Position numbers and translations under genes: made by a program
The notes under the pieces: model-generated
What the model was told of the DNA's origin: nothing
What the model saw: only the letters and a program-made list of their open reading frames with translations
The model's database searches: none
Shown here: one piece after another, positions 62,201 to 64,000 of the stretch
Numbering within the stretch: the first letter of the stretch is position 1
How the letters are laid out: every line of letters begins with the position of its first letter
Source: Ignavibacterium sp.
GTDB lineage: Bacteria; Bacteroidota; Ignavibacteria; Ignavibacteriales; Ignavibacteriaceae
Direction of reading: 5' to 3'
Assembly (NCBI RefSeq): GCF_025998815.1
Contig: NZ_AP026678.1
Coordinates: 868,001-932,000 of the forward strand
Length of the DNA: 64,000 bases

Positions 62201-62911
62201 TGGGTTAAACTTACTGCTGCTGGTCAGATTAATGTTAATCCTGGTCCTAAAGCCAACTTCAAACTATCTGACTTTATCCCTGATGACTTCGGTAAGATTA
62301 TCATTACTGATAATGCAGGTAAGTCTTATACTCTCTATGTTGCTCAGGGTAAACAGGCTCAGAAGACTTCTCTTGATTTATTCGAACTTCCTCCTGTGCC
62401 ATTTACAGATATGTTCGATGTAAGATACACATCGGGAAGATTTGTTGAAGATTTGGGCAGTGCAATGAAGACAATACAGATGCAGGGAGTTGAATATCCT
62501 GTAAGAGTAAGAGTAGAAGGAATGATGCTTAGGATAACAGATGAGACAGGAAAAGCAATAAATGAGAGAGTTAAGTCAGGCGAAGAGATAACAATCAGCA
62601 ACTCACAGATAAGCAAGTTGAATGTGATGAGTGATATTATTCCTGATAAATATTCACTTGAACAGAACTACCCGAATCCATTCAACCCAACGACAACGAT
62701 AGAGTTCTCGTTGCCGGAGGATGTAGAGAATGTAAGATTGACGATATACAATGCATTGGGAGAGAAGGTAGCAGAGTTAGTAAACGGAAAGATGGAGGCA
62801 GGCAGATACAGATATCAGTGGAATGCTGGAAATGTTGCTACAGGATTGTATATCTATGAACTTAAGACTAACAAATTCTCTTCTGTTAAGAAGATGATGT
62901 TGTTGAAGTAA
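59252..62911 (+). CDS. Large secreted surface protein with T9SS type A sorting domain
   Basis: A 1219-residue exported protein with a signal peptide (1-26). N-terminal beta domain (about 60-270, 'IFIADNFTVPDGANWNIDSI', 'GLYISIYRGNPAYG'); FN3-like (270-365); jelly-roll (365-525); CARDB-like (530-675, related to the 33822 gene: 'PVFKVVVKNFGNVTENSYQV'); jelly-roll (675-840, 'FLERFEGNVPPAGWDTVNVD'); cassette with sorting domain (841-1219). The AGGAGGCCC ribosome site is the strongest in the island. The gap of 86 bp and the hairpin before it suggest its own promoter or read-through from the operon. The last terminator of the island follows. Confidence 0.88.
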   Translation: MKRNKFFFSFFLLMLLLLSINLYSQNAEVVETQITSEKPNKTSLNISPQIPSRYPELLELYDNGPFVTNPGGGPGGSDGSVLQNTTLGLNTLGFGWAKSSSIFIADNFTVPDGANWNIDSIRFFGYQTGSSTTSTFTGLYISIYRGNPAYGLTPVYGDTTTNKLLRTYWTGSYRYAENNVGTTRPIMAVVASTTGLNLPSGEYWIMVSATGSLSSGPWMPPISIIGEPNTGDALQQISGSWQELIDNGIYTNQGIPFKIFGNSIAPTGPGAAKNPSPFDGSVIASYPNVTLTWTNPTEATSNQVWFGPHPDSLSLIHSGSLVSSKLVTSLQPYKVYFWRVDEVGTEGTTQGTLWAFRTIAEPQLLPFNQNFDAAFFPPTYWTSLRGSNSNQWLRFTGTGVPYAGVGAMVYPFNPVYNADAWMITPGFNLTAGINYTVKFYQKVQNAGFPEKLKITVGNFPNISNQTTVLWSDTNLTNTTYTERLVSFTPNLSGTYYFGFNCFSDADRFYLYIDEVSIYETPNNDLGTVNLYESLGVMKEQIVNNTLSREIYEKSIDPTDGTSSGNIGITLVQKIDSDFSEVTPPVFKVVVKNFGNVTENSYQVGWAVDGTNQSPVSNTQPLAPAQTDTLTLTWNTATAGLHTIKAWTILAGDGNPFNDTSNVYSFYVAPDNSVFLERFEGNVPPAGWDTVNVDGGGTTLWFKGNPTIFPSLEGNGYAGSNFQGANGFYIDQWLITPNVGSSITEATDSLIFWVRSPDGSIWPDSIQILVSTTGNNIGDFTTILDYIEVPTTGWTRYSYVLPNSPNRYIAFRYLIYDGGEFGNNSNYIGLDLVEILRYSSSTTFQLTVNVSNGWNMVSVPGEHPVDQNVTTWWSGKDPAANVFKFQGAYQPVTTVQPGLGYWMKHLGANTYNTGDEWPAGGINIVPHDPIAGSAGWNLIGGYEFLAPTAALTTTPSGLISGFVYGYTPGTGYQVASDLVPGYGYWVKLTAAGQINVNPGPKANFKLSDFIPDDFGKIIITDNAGKSYTLYVAQGKQAQKTSLDLFELPPVPFTDMFDVRYTSGRFVEDLGSAMKTIQMQGVEYPVRVRVEGMMLRITDETGKAINERVKSGEEITISNSQISKLNVMSDIIPDKYSLEQNYPNPFNPTTTIEFSLPEDVENVRLTIYNALGEKVAELVNGKMEAGRYRYQWNAGNVATGLYIYELKTNKFSSVKKMMLLK
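61774..62911 (+). repeat. 1138-bp 3' cassette, copy D
   Basis: The same length as A-C. At 62360-62410 and near 62865 it carries A-type silent bases; at 62636-62660 it carries B-type bases. This is a mosaic pattern. Confidence 0.94.
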
Positions 62912-62927
62912 GAATTGAATAAATATT

Positions 62928-62960
62928 AAAAAAGCCCCGATTTAAGCGGGGCTTTTTTAT
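62928..62960. terminator. Bidirectional terminator (surface gene and tRNA-Ser)
   Basis: A 12-bp perfect stem AAAAAAGCCCCG/CGGGGCTTTTTT (62928-62939 with 62947-62958) with a 7-nt loop. T runs occur on both strands. It serves the plus-strand surface gene and the minus-strand tRNA gene that ends at 62964. Confidence 0.94.
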
Positions 62961-62963
62961 TTG

Positions 62964-63052
62964 CGGAAAGGGAGGGATTCGAACCCTCGGTCCCGAATAT
63001 TCGGGACAACGGTTTTCGAGACCGCCCCGTTCAACCGCTCCGGCACCTTTCC
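62964..63052 (-). tRNA. tRNA-Ser (anticodon CGA)
   Basis: An 89-nt class II tRNA. Acceptor stem GGAAAGG/CCTTTCC with G discriminator; anticodon loop CTCGAAA (anticodon CGA, reads UCG); long variable arm with stem GTCCCGAA/TTCGGGAC; T-loop GGGTTCGAATCCC. No 3' CCA is encoded, as the genomic bases after the discriminator are CAA. Confidence 0.95.
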
Positions 63053-63168
63053 AAAAGTACAATGCAAAGTTAAAGAATTTTGATTTGATGAAGAATTGAT
63101 TCTTTTGATAGCTGAAGTTGAAGTGATATATTTGAAAACAATTTTTGAAAATTTGTTCTTAATAACTC

Positions 63169-63256
63169 GGAGAGATGCAGGAGTGGTTGAACTGGCACGC
63201 CTGGAGAGCGTGTGTACCTCTAAAGGGTACCGTGGGTTCGAATCCCACTCTCTCCG
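63169..63256 (+). tRNA. tRNA-Ser (anticodon GGA)
   Basis: An 88-nt class II tRNA. Acceptor GGAGAGA/TCTCTCC with G discriminator; anticodon stem CACGC/GCGTG with loop CTGGAGA (anticodon GGA, reads UCC/UCU); variable arm GTACCTCTAAAGGGTAC; T-loop GGGTTCGAATCCC. CCA is not encoded. It is divergent from the tRNA-Ser(CGA). Confidence 0.96.
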
Positions 63257-63280
63257 CTCAATATTTTCTAATTTTTTAAC

Positions 63281-63314
63281 AAAAAAGCCGTCACTTCTGC
63301 GACGGCTTTTTTAA
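63281..63314. terminator. Bidirectional terminator (tRNA-Ser and cytochrome gene)
   Basis: A 12-bp perfect stem AAAAAAGCCGTC/GACGGCTTTTTT (63281-63292 with 63301-63312) with an 8-nt loop. It can end the plus-strand tRNA and the minus-strand cytochrome gene that stops at 63332. Confidence 0.93.
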
Positions 63315-63331
63315 TTTGGTTAAATTCAATT

Positions 63332-64000
63332 CTAATAATTTCTTTCCTGTCCAAATATGTTTAGCAAACCGTTTATGTGTTTCGTAGGATCAGAAATTAC
63401 CCAATTACCATTTACTAAATCAACAACACCTGAATGACAAGAATTACAGGTACTAACATTCGGATGAGTCCCACCCTGTGCTGATGTTTTTGGTAATGGA
63501 TCTCCTGTTGCTACATCACCGTGACAGCTTCCACATTTAGCTCCATTGGAACCAGCAGTGAAACTAACATTATTTTCAGTATTACCATTTTTAAAGTAAC
63601 CGTGACAATAGGTATTCCCACAAGTCTGATTTGTTTTATTGTATGTTGGATTAGGAGTGAAAAGTGAAAGCGAGTTATCATAATCTTGAGTAGTCGGTTC
63701 ATTTGTCTCGGTTAATGCTATCGAACTAAAATTAATTTCTGCACCTTTGAAATCATCAATATGTCCAACAGATTTAAATTCTGCCGGAATGATATGACAA
63801 GCAATGCATTCCACTACTTTGCCATTAGAATTAGTGTATAAATGTTTATAATGTGCTCCCTTGTTAGGTGCAATTATATTTGGATTATTAAATACACCGT
63901 GACAAGTGTTGCAAGCTTCTGGCCCACCTGGTTGATTATGACAACTTAAACAACTGGCACCTGTAATTCCACCGCTGTAGTCAGCAGCGTGACAATTTTG
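63332..64000 (-). CDS. Multiheme c-type cytochrome (CxxCH/CxxxxCH), 5' end outside window
   Basis: 223 visible residues, reading continuously to the window edge; the start lies beyond 64000. It has five complete CxxCH heme sites (CLSCH, CNTCH, CIACH, CGSCH, CNSCH), one CxxxxCH site ('CGNTYCHG'), and the end of another site (QNCH) at the very edge. The order CxxxxCH then CxxCH ('CHGYFKNGN' to 'KCGSCHGD') resembles the Geobacter-type repeat family. The ending 'NGLLNIFGQERNY' has no sorting domain or membrane helix. It should be exported and carry covalent hemes for electron transfer in the periplasm or at the surface. A GTG at 63814 could mimic a start, but the frame and heme motifs continue upstream. 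Confidence 0.9.
   Translation of the reverse strand, partial: QNCHAADYSGGITGASCLSCHNQPGGPEACNTCHGVFNNPNIIAPNKGAHYKHLYTNSNGKVVECIACHIIPAEFKSVGHIDDFKGAEINFSSIALTETNEPTTQDYDNSLSLFTPNPTYNKTNQTCGNTYCHGYFKNGNTENNVSFTAGSNGAKCGSCHGDVATGDPLPKTSAQGGTHPNVSTCNSCHSGVVDLVNGNWVISDPTKHINGLLNIFGQERNY

Noticed and set aside
31024..62616. An 85-residue minus-strand frame repeated at 31024, 38654 and 62359
   Set aside because: It is the antisense of the repeated 3' cassette and recurs only because the cassette does.
25334..62911. Mobile element or prophage explaining the repeats
   Set aside because: No transposase, integrase, terminal inverted repeats or target-site duplications were seen; the repeats coincide with protein module ends.
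63814..64000. Cytochrome start at the GTG at 63814
   Set aside because: The same frame continues upstream without a stop and contains two more complete CxxCH sites and part of a third.
1..64000. CRISPR arrays
   Set aside because: No regularly spaced short repeats were seen; the repeats present are long coding segments or calcium-binding protein repeats.

Overview
The window is AT-rich (roughly one third G+C by eye), densely coded bacterial DNA. It most likely comes from the Ignavibacteria/Chlorobi side of the Bacteroidota (Ignavibacterium- or Melioribacter-like). That placement is inferred from three things: the many secreted proteins ending in a type IX secretion (T9SS) sorting domain with the 'NYPNPFNP' signature, a BshC bacillithiol ligase, and a multiheme CxxCH/CxxxxCH cytochrome. 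No rRNA is present to confirm it.

The left third (1-24.7 kb) is mostly housekeeping. In order it holds: a truncated malic enzyme with a phosphotransacetylase-like tail; a queuosine-precursor transporter; a DUF6600 secreted protein; a minus-strand operon of radical-SAM/SPASM enzyme, flippase-like membrane protein and GT2 glycosyltransferase; bshC; and a tight seven-gene minus-strand run (ymdB-like phosphodiesterase, DNA methyltransferase, folD, deoC, HicB-like protein, trmH, aroA) joined by overlapping stop/start codons. A plus-strand trio follows (DUF2283, DEDDh exonuclease fused to a GIY-YIG/UvrC-like nuclease, IF-2B-like protein), then a MATE transporter, a HEAT-repeat protein and a small secreted protein. 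Next comes a modular cobalamin methyltransferase set: a UroD-family methyltransferase facing a split MetH-like operon of corrinoid protein, reactivation domain and homocysteine methyltransferase, with no pterin-binding domain. The section ends with an OmpA/thrombospondin-3 outer-membrane protein.

From 25.3 to 62.9 kb lies a plus-strand island of twelve secreted or surface proteins (358 to 2080 residues) built from shuffled beta-sandwich modules. They include a reprolysin-like metalloprotease, an endonuclease/exonuclease/phosphatase-fold protein, BNR/Vps10 propeller proteins and cohesin/dockerin-like modules. Nine end in a T9SS sorting domain; three instead end in a shared Ig-like plus dockerin-like tail. 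Four genes carry the same 1138-bp 3' cassette at near identity, with mosaic silent differences. Two others share a second 587-bp 3' end, and the two giant genes also share a 5' segment of about 680 bp. This points to active recombination or gene conversion. The first five genes each have their own terminator or spacer; the genes from 43.2 to 59.2 kb look like one operon. The two giant genes are preceded by long leaders with sigma-70-like promoter candidates.

The right edge holds two divergent tRNA-Ser genes (CGA and GGA), efficient terminators, and the C-terminal part of a multiheme cytochrome that runs off the window.
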